Below are positions 43,311 through 51,752 of a stretch of 64,000 nt of DNA, in pieces. This DNA comes from Bacteroidales bacterium (GTDB taxonomy: Bacteria; Bacteroidota; Bacteroidia; Bacteroidales; UBA932). The stretch is taken from NCBI GenBank assembly GCA_017615445.1, contig JAGAAD010000031.1:26856-90855 (forward strand), given 5' to 3'. A model generated the notes under the pieces. The model was given only the letters and a program-made list of their open reading frames with translations, did not search any database and was not told the DNA's origin. The number at the start of each line of letters is the position of its first letter. Position 1 is the stretch's first letter. The translations under genes were made by a program, and so were the position numbers.

Positions 43311-44100
43311 ATCGGTCAATTTTGTCGTTAATAATCTTTTCAACCATCCGCAGCTTTTCCTTGAAGCGGTTCGAGCGGGCGCGCGGCTCAGTGAGCATAA
43401 CTCCCATGCAGTATTTGCTTATCCGGAAAGGATGTATTCTATGCTCGAGCAATATCCCCTTCATCTGCGAATCCGCCCTTCCGTCCTGCTTCAGTTCGAT
43501 AATCACGGCGTCCTTCAGGTTGGCGTCCAGCCCGGAGGAAAAATTGTGGAAGCGGAGGTTCATGTCGATGGTGAGCCTTTCCGTCTTTGCCGCATTCACG
43601 AGGGTGATCCTTTCGAATTCGGTGGTGCATTCGGGAGCTATTTCATCCGCCTTGAACCACGACTTCTCGGCCAGAAAAGCAGCGGCGGCGGCATCACGGG
43701 AAAAGTCCATGCGTTCCTCCACAGGAAGCGGAATTCTCTTCTTTTTGGTCCTTCCCGTGTTCTGTTTACGCTTTATCTCCAGATATGTGTCACCTGAAAT
43801 CAGATAGGTGCGCACTCTCACCTTCTGCCGCGTCTTGCGGCCGGTCTCATGGGCAGTGTACATAAACAGATCCGGAGTGTCGTAATAAACTGAATAATAG
43901 GTGGTTACAGGTAAGCCTTCGATAGTGCAGACCCTGTATCCCTGAGCGGCAGCGGCATCAAGAACCTGGACGAGGGTTTTCTCGTTCGTGACGAATTTGG
44001 TGTCGATCCTGTTCATCAGTTTGATCGAATCCATCTCGTCCAGAGAGATCACCCCCATCTTTTTCCAGACGGGAAGTTTGCTGAAGTCCGCGCCGGGCAT
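43294..44100 (-). CDS. VTC-domain polyphosphate polymerase-like protein
   Basis: 268 residues, a soluble VTC tunnel domain. Basic and acidic residues of the active tunnel are recognisable in RIDTKFV, YYSVYYDTPDLFMY, KVRVRTYLISGDTYLEIKRK, RKTRQK, VIELKQDGR and the end SKYCMGVML. Eukaryotic Vtc4 makes polyphosphate from ATP; bacterial members are inferred to do similarly. It overlaps the DUF4956 gene and follows a small secreted protein by 6 nt. Confidence 0.87.
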   Translation of the reverse strand: MPGADFSKLPVWKKMGVISLDEMDSIKLMNRIDTKFVTNEKTLVQVLDAAAAQGYRVCTIEGLPVTTYYSVYYDTPDLFMYTAHETGRKTRQKVRVRTYLISGDTYLEIKRKQNTGRTKKKRIPLPVEERMDFSRDAAAAAFLAEKSWFKADEIAPECTTEFERITLVNAAKTERLTIDMNLRFHNFSSGLDANLKDAVIIELKQDGRADSQMKGILLEHRIHPFRISKYCMGVMLTEPRARSNRFKEKLRMVEKIINDKIDRYDFNS

Positions 44101-44106
44101 AAAAAA

Positions 44107-44535
44107 CTATTCAGAGGAGTACTCGAACACCTTGATGGTGAGGAGTTTGCCGTTCGGAGAGTAATTGTACTGCTTCTTTCGGGTTCCGTCCTCGTCGTAC
44201 TCATACTTGCGCACGAGTATGGGCTTGTTCTTCGAGTTGTACTTGGTTTCTTTCGAGATTTTGTCCACAACCGGATCGTACTCGAAGACCTCTCTCCAGG
44301 CCATTCCGTACTGGTTGTACTCTATTTCCTCGATCTTGCGGCCCTGATCGTCGTATTTGGTGATACGGTCCAGCCACTTCGTTTTGCTTTTTGCGTCCGT
44401 ATTCCACTCCTTGATAACAAGGTTCTTGCGCGCTTCCCTCTTGGCGAGGGTGGCTTCATTCAGGCGGCTCTGGGCAGAGGCAACGCCCGAAAAAGCCGTC
44501 AGGAAAAGGATCGCCAATATCAATACACGTTTCAT
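44107..44535 (-). CDS. Small secreted protein with YD/RHS-like strands
   Basis: 142 residues with a signal peptide (MKRVLILAILFLTAFSGVASA). The mature part has four imperfect units of the form KYDDQGRKIEEIEYNQYG / EYDPVVDKISKETKYNSKN / YEYDEDGTRKKQYNYSPNG, resembling YD (RHS) repeats that form extended beta hairpins. It lies between the asparaginase gene and the polyphosphate module. Function unknown. Confidence 0.7.
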   Translation of the reverse strand: MKRVLILAILFLTAFSGVASAQSRLNEATLAKREARKNLVIKEWNTDAKSKTKWLDRITKYDDQGRKIEEIEYNQYGMAWREVFEYDPVVDKISKETKYNSKNKPILVRKYEYDEDGTRKKQYNYSPNGKLLTIKVFEYSSE

Positions 44536-44557
44536 AACAATCTGACAATTACAAAGA

Positions 44558-45577
44558 CTATACCTCGCCTTTCAGGCTGACCGCCAGCTGCGCCTTGATC
44601 TGCTCGTCCGAGAGGCCGGAACCGAGCAGGTGGAAGAGCTTTGCGAGCATGGCTTCGGTGGTGCTGTCCGCCCCGGAGACCACCCCGGCGTCCTTCATCT
44701 GCTTGCCGGTGGCATAGAGATCCATATCCACCGTCCCCGCAGCACACTGCGTGACATTCACCAGTATCTTGGACGCGGCGGCTTCGCGAACTATATCCAG
44801 GAACCACGCCGCCGACGGGGCGTTCCCGGCGCCGTAGGTTTCAATAATGACAGCCCTGGTCTCGGGGCCGAGAAGGATGTTCCTGACCACCTGGGGAGTG
44901 ATTCCCGGATGGATTTTCAAAATCGATACACGGGTATCCAGACCCAGAGACACTTCGAGGGGTTTGCCGTTCCACTTCCGGATCACCGGGTCGTTGTAAC
45001 GGATGTTGATTCCCGTCTCGGCAAGGGGCTCCAGGTTCGGCGAGCGGAAGGCCTCGAAGCTCTCAGCATTCACTTTTGTCGTCCTGTTTCCGCGCATCAG
45101 ACGCGAACCGAAATAGATCGCCACCTCAGGCACCCTGGCGCTGCCGTCCGGGTTCTTCGCCGCTGCAATCTCCACAGCCGAAACCAGATTTTCCTTGCCG
45201 TCCGTGCGCGGTGCGCCCACGGGGAGCTGGCTTCCGGTGAAGATGACAGGCTTGGAGAGGTTGTGCAGCATAAAACTCAGGGCGGAAGCGGAGTACGACA
45301 TGGTGTCCGTTCCGTGCAAGACCACGAATCCGTCGTACTTCTCATAATTGTCCCTGATGGTCACCGCCATCTTCTTCCACATCTCCGGGTCTATGTCCGA
45401 AGAATCAATCAGCGGATCGAAGGAGTACGAATCGATAGTCCCTGCGAACTTTTTCAATTCGGGCACCTCTTCGAGTATCTGGTCGAAATCGAAGGGGCGC
45501 AGGGCTCCAAGGACAGGATCGGTTTTCATCCCGATCGTTCCTCCGGTGTAGATTATGAGTACCGAGGTTTTATTCAT
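44558..45577 (-). CDS. ansA: Type I L-asparaginase
   Basis: 339 residues, no signal peptide, so cytosolic type I. Both catalytic Thr loops are present: IIYTGGTIGMK and VLHGTDTMSYSASALSFML, plus FTGSQLPVGAPRTDGKENL. It hydrolyses asparagine to aspartate and ammonia. The start overlaps the stop of the CCA-adding enzyme by 8 nt, so they are cotranscribed, though no functional link is evident. Confidence 0.93.
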   Translation of the reverse strand: MNKTSVLIIYTGGTIGMKTDPVLGALRPFDFDQILEEVPELKKFAGTIDSYSFDPLIDSSDIDPEMWKKMAVTIRDNYEKYDGFVVLHGTDTMSYSASALSFMLHNLSKPVIFTGSQLPVGAPRTDGKENLVSAVEIAAAKNPDGSARVPEVAIYFGSRLMRGNRTTKVNAESFEAFRSPNLEPLAETGINIRYNDPVIRKWNGKPLEVSLGLDTRVSILKIHPGITPQVVRNILLGPETRAVIIETYGAGNAPSAAWFLDIVREAAASKILVNVTQCAAGTVDMDLYATGKQMKDAGVVSGADSTTEAMLAKLFHLLGSGLSDEQIKAQLAVSLKGEV

Positions 45578-47012
45578 TTCCTGCTTCTTTCAGGCCCATC
45601 TCGGCGGCTTTCTTGCGCATGAATGCGTCCGCCTGGGCGAAATCGTTTTCTATCACGCCGTCCAGGATCGCTTCCTTGACGGCTTCCTTGAGCACACCGA
45701 TCGTGCTGCACGGACCGAGGCCGTAGACCTCCATCACATGCTCGCCCGTAATCGGGTTCTTGAAATTGCGGATTTTGTCTTTCTCCTCCACCTCCACCAA
45801 CTTCTGCTCCACAAGCGAGAAGTTGGACTGGACACGGGCCACCTTGGCCGGATTCTTCGAAGTCACGTCCGCCCGGCAGAGAATCATCAGGTCGTCTATG
45901 TCCTCGCCGGCGTCGAAGAGCAGCCTGCGGACAGCGGAATCCGTCACGCCGTCGTCCACCAGCGCTATCGGGCGGAGGTGCAGCCAGACCAGCTTCTTGA
46001 CGTATTTCATCGCGTCCAGCGGGAGCTTGAGGCGGTCGAATATCTTCGGCACCATCTTCGAACCGATCAGGTCGTGGCCATGGAAAGTCCAGCCCAGGGC
46101 CGGGTCGAAGCGTTTGCTGGCCGGCTTGCCGATATCGTGCAGCAACGCAGCCCAGCGGAGCCACAGCTTCGGCTCGGGGCCGTCCGTGCCGGCGACATTG
46201 TCCAGCACCATCAGCGTGTGCGAGAAATTCTCCTTGTGCCCCTTCCCTTCCTGAGTCTCCACGCCCTTAAGGGCGCACAGCTCGGGCAGGATGCGCTGAA
46301 GCAGGCCGGTCTGCTCCATCAGCTCAAAGGCCATGGACGGCCGGCGCGTCACCAGCATCTTGTTCAGCTCTTCCGTGATGCGCTCCACCGACAGAATGCT
46401 CAGACGGTCGGCCATCCGGCGCATGGATTCGAGCGATTCGGGCACGATCTTGAAGGTCTGCTCCGGGGTGGTGAGCTTGGTGGCGAAACGCACGGCCCTG
46501 AGCATGCGCAGCGGGTCGTCCGAGTAGGTCGTGTCCGGGTCCAGCGGGGTCCTGATTATGCCCGCCGCCAGGTCCTTGATGCCGCCGAACGGGTCCACCA
46601 GCTCGCCGAACGAGTCCGCCTGCAGCGAAAACGCCATGGCGTTGATGGTGAAATCGCGCCGCTCCTGATCGTCCTGCAGGGTTCCGTTCTCCACTATCGG
46701 CTTGCGCGACTCGCGCCGGTATGACTCCTTGCGGGCGCCCACGAACTCGATTTCATCGCCTTCGTAGTGAAGCATCGCCGTGCCGAAGTTCTTGAAATAA
46801 GAAACGTAGGAATGAGTCCGCTCGCCCACTGCGCGCGCGAATTCGATTCCGCTGCCCTCCACGACTATGTCTATGTCGCAGGAAGGGCGGCCGAGGAAGC
46901 AGTCGCGGACATAGCCTCCAATCACGAAGGCACGCACCTTCCTCTCGGCAGCGACTTCGCTGACGAGACGGAATATCTTCCGGTCCAGGTACTGCGGCAC
47001 TATTGTCGGCAT
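45570..47012 (-). CDS. cca: CCA tRNA nucleotidyltransferase with HD domain
   Basis: 480 residues. The nucleotidyltransferase head has VIGGYVRDCFLGRPSCDIDIVVEG (metal-binding DxD) and the template region ERRDFTINAMAF plus DDPLRMLRAVRFA. A central HD domain has LLHDIGKPASKRF and HDLIGS, and the C-terminus has HVMEVYGLGPCSTIGVLKEA. It completes tRNA 3' ends; neither the tRNA-Val nor the tmRNA in this window encodes CCA, so the enzyme is needed for them. Its start overlaps the upstream HsdR-N-like gene by 13 nt. Confidence 0.92.
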   Translation of the reverse strand: MPTIVPQYLDRKIFRLVSEVAAERKVRAFVIGGYVRDCFLGRPSCDIDIVVEGSGIEFARAVGERTHSYVSYFKNFGTAMLHYEGDEIEFVGARKESYRRESRKPIVENGTLQDDQERRDFTINAMAFSLQADSFGELVDPFGGIKDLAAGIIRTPLDPDTTYSDDPLRMLRAVRFATKLTTPEQTFKIVPESLESMRRMADRLSILSVERITEELNKMLVTRRPSMAFELMEQTGLLQRILPELCALKGVETQEGKGHKENFSHTLMVLDNVAGTDGPEPKLWLRWAALLHDIGKPASKRFDPALGWTFHGHDLIGSKMVPKIFDRLKLPLDAMKYVKKLVWLHLRPIALVDDGVTDSAVRRLLFDAGEDIDDLMILCRADVTSKNPAKVARVQSNFSLVEQKLVEVEEKDKIRNFKNPITGEHVMEVYGLGPCSTIGVLKEAVKEAILDGVIENDFAQADAFMRKKAAEMGLKEAGNE

Positions 47013-47401
47013 AGCATTTCTTCGAAGGAGGGCGCGGCGTGGAGAGGCTCGAAACGCTCGCCTTCCCTGCCGTAAATATAAGTATTATTTCCGTTCGTAA
47101 GGAAAATGAACTTCACGTCCAGCACTGCGTTGTAACGCATCGCCTGACGGACCACTTCGGCGGAGATTTCCACCTCCGGGCGCTTGCACTCCACCACCGC
47201 GAGGGGTCTGCCCGCACGGGAGAAGACGACTATGTCCGCCCGATACTGTTTCCTTCCGAACTCGAATGAGACCTCGCTGCCCATCATGTGCTCCGGGACA
47301 TGTAAAGTGTCCCTCAGCACACCGATGAACCACTGCCGCACCTGCTCTTCAGGGGTCAGTGCGACATCCTTTTTCCTCAGCGGATCCCATATCTGCTTCA
47401 T
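47000..47401 (-). CDS. Orphan HsdR N-terminal-like (PD-(D/E)XK) protein
   Basis: 133 residues from the ATG at 47401 (MKQIWDPLRKKDVALTPEEQ). It matches the type I restriction enzyme R-subunit N-terminal family, with nuclease-like residues in FGRKQYRADIVVFSRAGRPLAVVECKRPE (D...ECK). No helicase, HsdM or HsdS is nearby, so it is a stand-alone single-domain protein, a form common in Bacteroidota. The -7 element ends only 5 nt before the ATG. Confidence 0.83.
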   Translation of the reverse strand: MKQIWDPLRKKDVALTPEEQVRQWFIGVLRDTLHVPEHMMGSEVSFEFGRKQYRADIVVFSRAGRPLAVVECKRPEVEISAEVVRQAMRYNAVLDVKFIFLTNGNNTYIYGREGERFEPLHAAPSFEEMLCRQ

Positions 47402-47406
47402 ACGCA

Positions 47407-47414
47407 CAAATTTA
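47407..47414 (-). promoter_or_regulatory. -7 element for the hsdR-N-like/cca/ansA operon
   Basis: Minus-strand TAAATTTG, ending 5 nt before the ATG at 47401, implying a leaderless message. Confidence 0.55.
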
Positions 47415-47426
47415 ATCCATTTTTGT

Positions 47427-47434
47427 TATATTTG
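47427..47434 (+). promoter_or_regulatory. -7 element for the abi-xerC-recF operon
   Basis: TATATTTG, ending 10 nt before the ATG at 47445. It lies back to back with the minus-strand element at 47407-47414. Confidence 0.55.
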
Positions 47435-47444
47435 TGTCTGTACT

Positions 47445-48341
47445 ATGCTGAAAACAGAATTCCACGGCAGCGCGCTGTCTTTCGAAGACCAGATAAAGCT
47501 CCTGAAGAGCCAGGGTCTCATCATCGAGGATGAGAAAAAAGCCCTGCGCGTTCTCCAGAACGTCAGTTACTCCCGCCTGAAAAGTTACCTCGTGCCCCTG
47601 ATGGAGGACCGCGCAAGTCACCGCTTCAAGCCCGGCGCCACCATGGACCAGGCCTACGCCCTGTACGGCTTCGACCGCCGCCTCCGCGAGCTCATCTTCC
47701 ACGAGATGGAAAAGATTGAGGTCTCCATCAGAGCCCACATGGCCTACACCTCATCCTCGGACGATTCCGGCTACTGGTACATGAATCCCAAGTATTTCCG
47801 CAGCAAGGGGGAGCACCGCGAAATAATGCGCCATCTGACAGCGGAAGTAATGCGCTCGGACAACGACGCAATAAGGCGCTTTTATCAGAAATACACGAAT
47901 CCCCTGCCGCCGTGCTGGCTCGCCCTGGAAGCCACCAGCATGGGGACCCTGGCCAGCCTCTACGCCGCCATCAAGCCGAGCCCGCTCCGCCAGAGAATCT
48001 CGGCGCACTACGGCGTGTCCGAGAAAGTGTTCGTCTCCTGGCTCCAGCACCTGGTCTACATAAGGAACATGTGTGCACACCACAACCGCCTCTGGAACAA
48101 GAAACTCACAATCTGCGCACTCACTCCGGACGCCCACCGCGGACATTTCCCCGAGCAGCATCCGGACGCCCCGGAGCACGTCTACCTGACCCTTTGCATA
48201 ATCAAGTACCTTCAGAACACGGTCAAGCCCACCAACACCTTCGCACAGCGTCTGAAGGCCCTCATCCATAATTACCCGATAGTCAATCCGGCCTTCATGG
48301 GCTTCCCCGAGAACTGGGAGGAAGACCCGTTCTGGAAATGA
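47445..48341 (+). CDS. Abi_2 (AbiD/F-type) abortive-infection HEPN protein
   Basis: 298 residues from the ATG at 47445 (MLKTEFHGSALSFEDQIKLL); the longer frame upstream runs through the divergent gene. Family features: SFEDQIKLLKSQGLII, VSYSRLKSYLVPL, YGFDRRLRELIFHEMEKIEVSIRAHMAY, and the HEPN ribonuclease motif R-x4-H in YIRNMCAHHNRLWN (Arg 207, His 212). Abi_2 proteins cause growth arrest on phage infection. Its stop overlaps the xerC start (ATGA), an unusual coupling of a defence-type gene to a housekeeping recombinase. Confidence 0.88.
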   Translation: MLKTEFHGSALSFEDQIKLLKSQGLIIEDEKKALRVLQNVSYSRLKSYLVPLMEDRASHRFKPGATMDQAYALYGFDRRLRELIFHEMEKIEVSIRAHMAYTSSSDDSGYWYMNPKYFRSKGEHREIMRHLTAEVMRSDNDAIRRFYQKYTNPLPPCWLALEATSMGTLASLYAAIKPSPLRQRISAHYGVSEKVFVSWLQHLVYIRNMCAHHNRLWNKKLTICALTPDAHRGHFPEQHPDAPEHVYLTLCIIKYLQNTVKPTNTFAQRLKALIHNYPIVNPAFMGFPENWEEDPFWK

Positions 48342-49297
48342 CCGAGCAGATCACAAAATATCTCTCCTATGTCCGCGGGGTGAAACGCTATTCATCCCGA
48401 ACTCAGGCCGTGTACAGGGAGATTCTGGAAGGGTTTTCCGCCTTCGTCGCTCCGGAAGATCCGGTCGCTTCGCTCAACACCTCCGTGCTCCGCAGTTACG
48501 AAGTGTGGCTGATGGACGAGAAGAAGGTGGGCGCCCGGACTGTGGGGCTGCACCTGAGTGTGCTGAGCGGCTTCTGCCGCTGGCTCGTGGCCCAGGGAGT
48601 GCTGGCGTCCAATCCGGTCCGCACCCTCCCCAGGCCGAAGATGGAAAAGCGCCTGCCGGTCTTCTACAGAGAGGAGAGCATGGACGAGTATTTCGAGCAG
48701 ACTGCCCTCTACGGCAGCGAAGAAGTCCTCCGCCTTTTCAGCGGCAAGCCGGGAGACAAAGGAGATGCCGAACTCTACTCCCGCGTTCTCCAAAGGCTGA
48801 TTATCAGCATACTCTACTGCACCGGAATCCGCCGCTCGGAGCTGATCGGACTGAACCGCCGCTCGTTCGATTCTTCGCGAAGGGTTCTGCACGTCCTGGG
48901 AAAGGGCGACAAGATGAGAGAAATACCCCTCACGGAGATTATTTGTGAGGAGATTTTGCTATATTTACGTGCGATTGAAAGAATGGGCATAGAACCCGGC
49001 GGAGCGGACTCTCCGCTGCTCGTGACGAAAGCCGGAGACAGGCTGTATCCGGTGTTTGTGGACAGAGCCGTGAAGGAAGAGCTGGGAAGCATCCCGGAGA
49101 TCACCTCCCGCAAGTCTCCCCACGCCCTGAGGCACACTCTAGCCACCGAGCTGCTGGACGAAGGGACGGACATAAACAGCATCAAAGAGCTGCTGGGGCA
49201 CTCCTCCCTCGCCGCCACTCAGGTCTACACCCACAATTCAATCGAAAAACTTAAAAAAGTGTACAACAGCGCGCACCCTCGCGCAGCGAAAAAATAA
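48338..49297 (+). CDS. xerC: Tyrosine recombinase XerC-like
   Basis: 319 residues. An N-terminal SAM-like core-binding domain is followed by the catalytic domain with Arg 165 (TGIRRSELIGL), Lys 189 (LGKGDKMRE), His 262/Arg 265 (HALRHTLATELLD), His 288 (LLGHSSLAATQ) and Tyr 297 (VYTHNS). Size and position beside recF suggest the housekeeping dimer-resolution recombinase rather than a mobile-element integrase; no attachment repeats were seen. It is 3 nt upstream of recF. Confidence 0.88.
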   Translation: MTEQITKYLSYVRGVKRYSSRTQAVYREILEGFSAFVAPEDPVASLNTSVLRSYEVWLMDEKKVGARTVGLHLSVLSGFCRWLVAQGVLASNPVRTLPRPKMEKRLPVFYREESMDEYFEQTALYGSEEVLRLFSGKPGDKGDAELYSRVLQRLIISILYCTGIRRSELIGLNRRSFDSSRRVLHVLGKGDKMREIPLTEIICEEILLYLRAIERMGIEPGGADSPLLVTKAGDRLYPVFVDRAVKEELGSIPEITSRKSPHALRHTLATELLDEGTDINSIKELLGHSSLAATQVYTHNSIEKLKKVYNSAHPRAAKK

Positions 49298-49300
49298 CCG

Positions 49301-50395
49301 ATGCCGGTGCTCAAGAAAATAGTGGTCAGGAACTGGAGGAACATCTCCCTCCAGGAGCTTGAGTTTTCCCCCAACCTGAACTGTCTGAGCGGCGGAAACG
49401 GCGAGGGAAAGACGAACCTGCTGGACGCAGTGTACTATCTCTCGATGACCAAGAGCGCCTTCGGCGCATCGGACAAGTACAATTATGCCCACGGCAGCAG
49501 TTTCTTCGAGCTGGCAGGGACGTACGAAATGCACGACGGCCTCCAGGCCCGCTTCGGGATCAAGACCGCCGAAGGAGAGGAGAAAAAGGTCACGCGCGAC
49601 GGCAAGCAGTACGAAAAGATAAGCGACCACATAGGCGTGCTGCCGATAGTGATGGTCTGCCCCGGAGATTCATCGCTGGTCAGCGACTCGTCAGACGAGC
49701 GCCGGCGCTTCTCGAATGCCGTCCTTTCGCAGATAGACCGCGAATTCCTCGCAGACATGCAGCGCTACAACAAACTGATCCAGACAAGGAATGTGGTGCT
49801 GAAAGGCGGCTGTGAGGACAGTATTCTTGACACTATAGACACCCGCCTTGCCGAATGGGGCACGAGAATCTATCAGAAGCGCGCGGACTTCGTGCGCGAG
49901 ATAGAGCCGCTGGTCGGAGAGTTTTACCGCCTTCTTTCCGGAGGGCGCGAGACGGTGGGAATCCGCTACCGTTCGGATCTGGATAAAGGCTCTTTGTACG
50001 ATCTCCTCAAGGAAAACCTGCCGAAAGACAGGCTGCTTGGTTTCACGAGCTGCGGAGTGCAGAGAGACGACCTCATCTTCACGATGGACGGAGACCCTAT
50101 CAGAAAAGTGGGTTCTCAGGGCCAGCAGAAGTCGTTCCTGATTTCGCTGAAGTTCGCCCAATACGAAATAATGAAGGAGAAGTACGGCTTCGCCCCCATG
50201 CTCCTTTTGGACGACCTGTTCGACAAGCTGGACTTCGAGCGCACACAGAACCTTCTGAAGATGGTTGCCGGAGAGGATTTCGGCCAGATTTTCATAACGG
50301 ACACGGACAAGTCCCGCCTGGAAACCATCATCGAGGGCATCACAGAAGAAAGCACATTCTACCAGACGAGCGGAGGCGTCTTCACCAGACAATGA
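49301..50395 (+). CDS. recF: DNA replication/repair protein RecF
   Basis: 364 residues. Walker A GGNGEGKTNLLDAVYYL (residues 31-47), RDGKQYEKISDHIGVLPIVM, the ABC-type signature region VGSQGQQKSFLISLKFAQY and Walker B LLLDDLFDKLDFERTQNLL are intact. RecF loads RecA at single-strand gaps with RecO/RecR. It overlaps the DUF721 gene by 4 nt, the standard recF-DUF721 pair of Bacteroidota. Confidence 0.94.
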   Translation: MPVLKKIVVRNWRNISLQELEFSPNLNCLSGGNGEGKTNLLDAVYYLSMTKSAFGASDKYNYAHGSSFFELAGTYEMHDGLQARFGIKTAEGEEKKVTRDGKQYEKISDHIGVLPIVMVCPGDSSLVSDSSDERRRFSNAVLSQIDREFLADMQRYNKLIQTRNVVLKGGCEDSILDTIDTRLAEWGTRIYQKRADFVREIEPLVGEFYRLLSGGRETVGIRYRSDLDKGSLYDLLKENLPKDRLLGFTSCGVQRDDLIFTMDGDPIRKVGSQGQQKSFLISLKFAQYEIMKEKYGFAPMLLLDDLFDKLDFERTQNLLKMVAGEDFGQIFITDTDKSRLETIIEGITEESTFYQTSGGVFTRQ

Positions 50396-50715
50396 GAGTG
50401 GAGCGAAAGACCGCAGAAGGTATGGAGAGCGTGATGCTGCGCTACATTAAGGCGATGGGGATCAGCGCCTCCCACAACACCCGCAGGATAGTGGCGGCGT
50501 GGAACGAAGCGTCCGGCGCCGAGGCAAACACTATCAAGACGTTCTTCAAAGACGGAACCTTAAGCGTCACCCTTAACTCTTCCGTGGTCCGCAGCGTTCT
50601 TCTTATGCAGACAGATCTGCTGATTGCGAAAATAAACGGAATCCTGGACGAGGACGAACTCTTCATCAAAGACGATCCCAGGCTCAGAAAGGTCGAAAAA
50701 CTGATACTCAAATGA
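50392..50715 (+). CDS. DUF721 protein
   Basis: 107 residues of the DUF721/DciA-like family, with IVAAWNEASGAEANTIKTFFKDGTL and the C-terminal NGILDEDELFIKDDPRLR. DciA proteins in other phyla load the replicative helicase; for this short Bacteroidota form the role is inferred from family and from its place after recF. It overlaps both neighbours by 4 nt. Confidence 0.83.
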   Translation: MRVERKTAEGMESVMLRYIKAMGISASHNTRRIVAAWNEASGAEANTIKTFFKDGTLSVTLNSSVVRSVLLMQTDLLIAKINGILDEDELFIKDDPRLRKVEKLILK

Positions 50716-51746
50716 AGCTGGTAATTGAGAAATCCATCCCGTTTATCGAAGGGGTCTTCGAGCCCTACGGCGAAGTCGTCTATCTGGACGGCGCGGAGAT
50801 TTCTCACAACGACCTGCTCAATGTGGACGGCCTCATAATCCGCACGCGCACAAAGTGCAACGCCGCCCTTCTGGACGGCACCAACGTCAAGATGATAGCC
50901 ACAGCCGCAATCGGCTCGGACCATATAGACCTGGCGTACTGCAAGGAACACGGAATCAACACCTCAAGGGCAGCGGGCTGCAATGCCGGCGCCGTGATGA
51001 ACTACGTTCTGTCGGCCATGTTCGGCTGTGCGGCGCGCAAGAGCCGCAACATTATCGGCAGCACGATAGGAATAATCGGCTGCGGGAACTGCGGCAGCGC
51101 GGTGGAGAGCGCGGCGCGCAAGCTCGGCTTCAAGGTCCTTCTCAACGACCCGCCGAGAGAAGAAGCCGAGGGTCCTTCGCAGTTCTGTTCGCTGGACTAC
51201 CTGCTCGCGAACTCCGATATAGTCAGCCTCCACGTTCCGCTGACCGACTCCACCCGCAAGATGTGCGACGACTCATTTTTTGGCAAAATGCGCCATGGAG
51301 CCATGCTGATCAACACCGCCCGCGGAGAGATAGTGGACGACGAAGCCCTTTTCAGAGCCCTCCCGAAGCTTGATTCCGTGGTGATAGACACCTGGAACGG
51401 CGAGCCGGACGTGAATCCGAAACTGGTTCAGGAGGTGGACATCGCCACCCCGCACATAGCCGGATACTCATATCAGGGCAAGCTGGGCGGCACCCGTATG
51501 GCCGTCCGCTCCACAGCCCGTTATTTCGGAATCACGGACCTGTTCGACTTCGTGCCCGTGCCCGACATAGAGGGCATGGACTCCGTCAAGCTGAACATGA
51601 CCGGCATGAGCCAGGGCCAGATGACCAGCACATTCCAGTACAATTACCCCGTGTTCACGGACGACTTCCTGTTCCGGATGAATCCGGCAGACTTCAAGGC
51701 CCTGCGCAGGGACTACAAATACCGCAGAGAATTTTTTATAGAATAA
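50712..51746 (+). CDS. pdxB: 4-phosphoerythronate dehydrogenase
   Basis: 344 residues. The D-2-hydroxyacid dehydrogenase fold has NAD motif IGIIGCGNCGSAVESAARKLGF, LIIRTRTKCN, MLINTARGEIVDDEALF and TPHIAGYSYQGKLGGTRM, the PdxB-specific form of the catalytic His loop. The extra C-terminal dimerisation region is short here. It catalyses the second step of DXP-dependent pyridoxal phosphate synthesis. It overlaps the DUF721 gene by 4 nt. Confidence 0.91.
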   Translation: MKLVIEKSIPFIEGVFEPYGEVVYLDGAEISHNDLLNVDGLIIRTRTKCNAALLDGTNVKMIATAAIGSDHIDLAYCKEHGINTSRAAGCNAGAVMNYVLSAMFGCAARKSRNIIGSTIGIIGCGNCGSAVESAARKLGFKVLLNDPPREEAEGPSQFCSLDYLLANSDIVSLHVPLTDSTRKMCDDSFFGKMRHGAMLINTARGEIVDDEALFRALPKLDSVVIDTWNGEPDVNPKLVQEVDIATPHIAGYSYQGKLGGTRMAVRSTARYFGITDLFDFVPVPDIEGMDSVKLNMTGMSQGQMTSTFQYNYPVFTDDFLFRMNPADFKALRRDYKYRREFFIE

Positions 51747-51752
51747 CCGCAT

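Noticed and set aside
47000..47401. Type I restriction-modification system
   Set aside because: Only an HsdR N-terminal-like domain of 133 residues is present; there is no helicase region, HsdM or HsdS nearby.
48338..49297. Mobile-element integrase
   Set aside because: The tyrosine recombinase sits with recF, DUF721 and pdxB, has XerC length and motifs, and no attachment sites were seen; a housekeeping XerC is the simpler reading.
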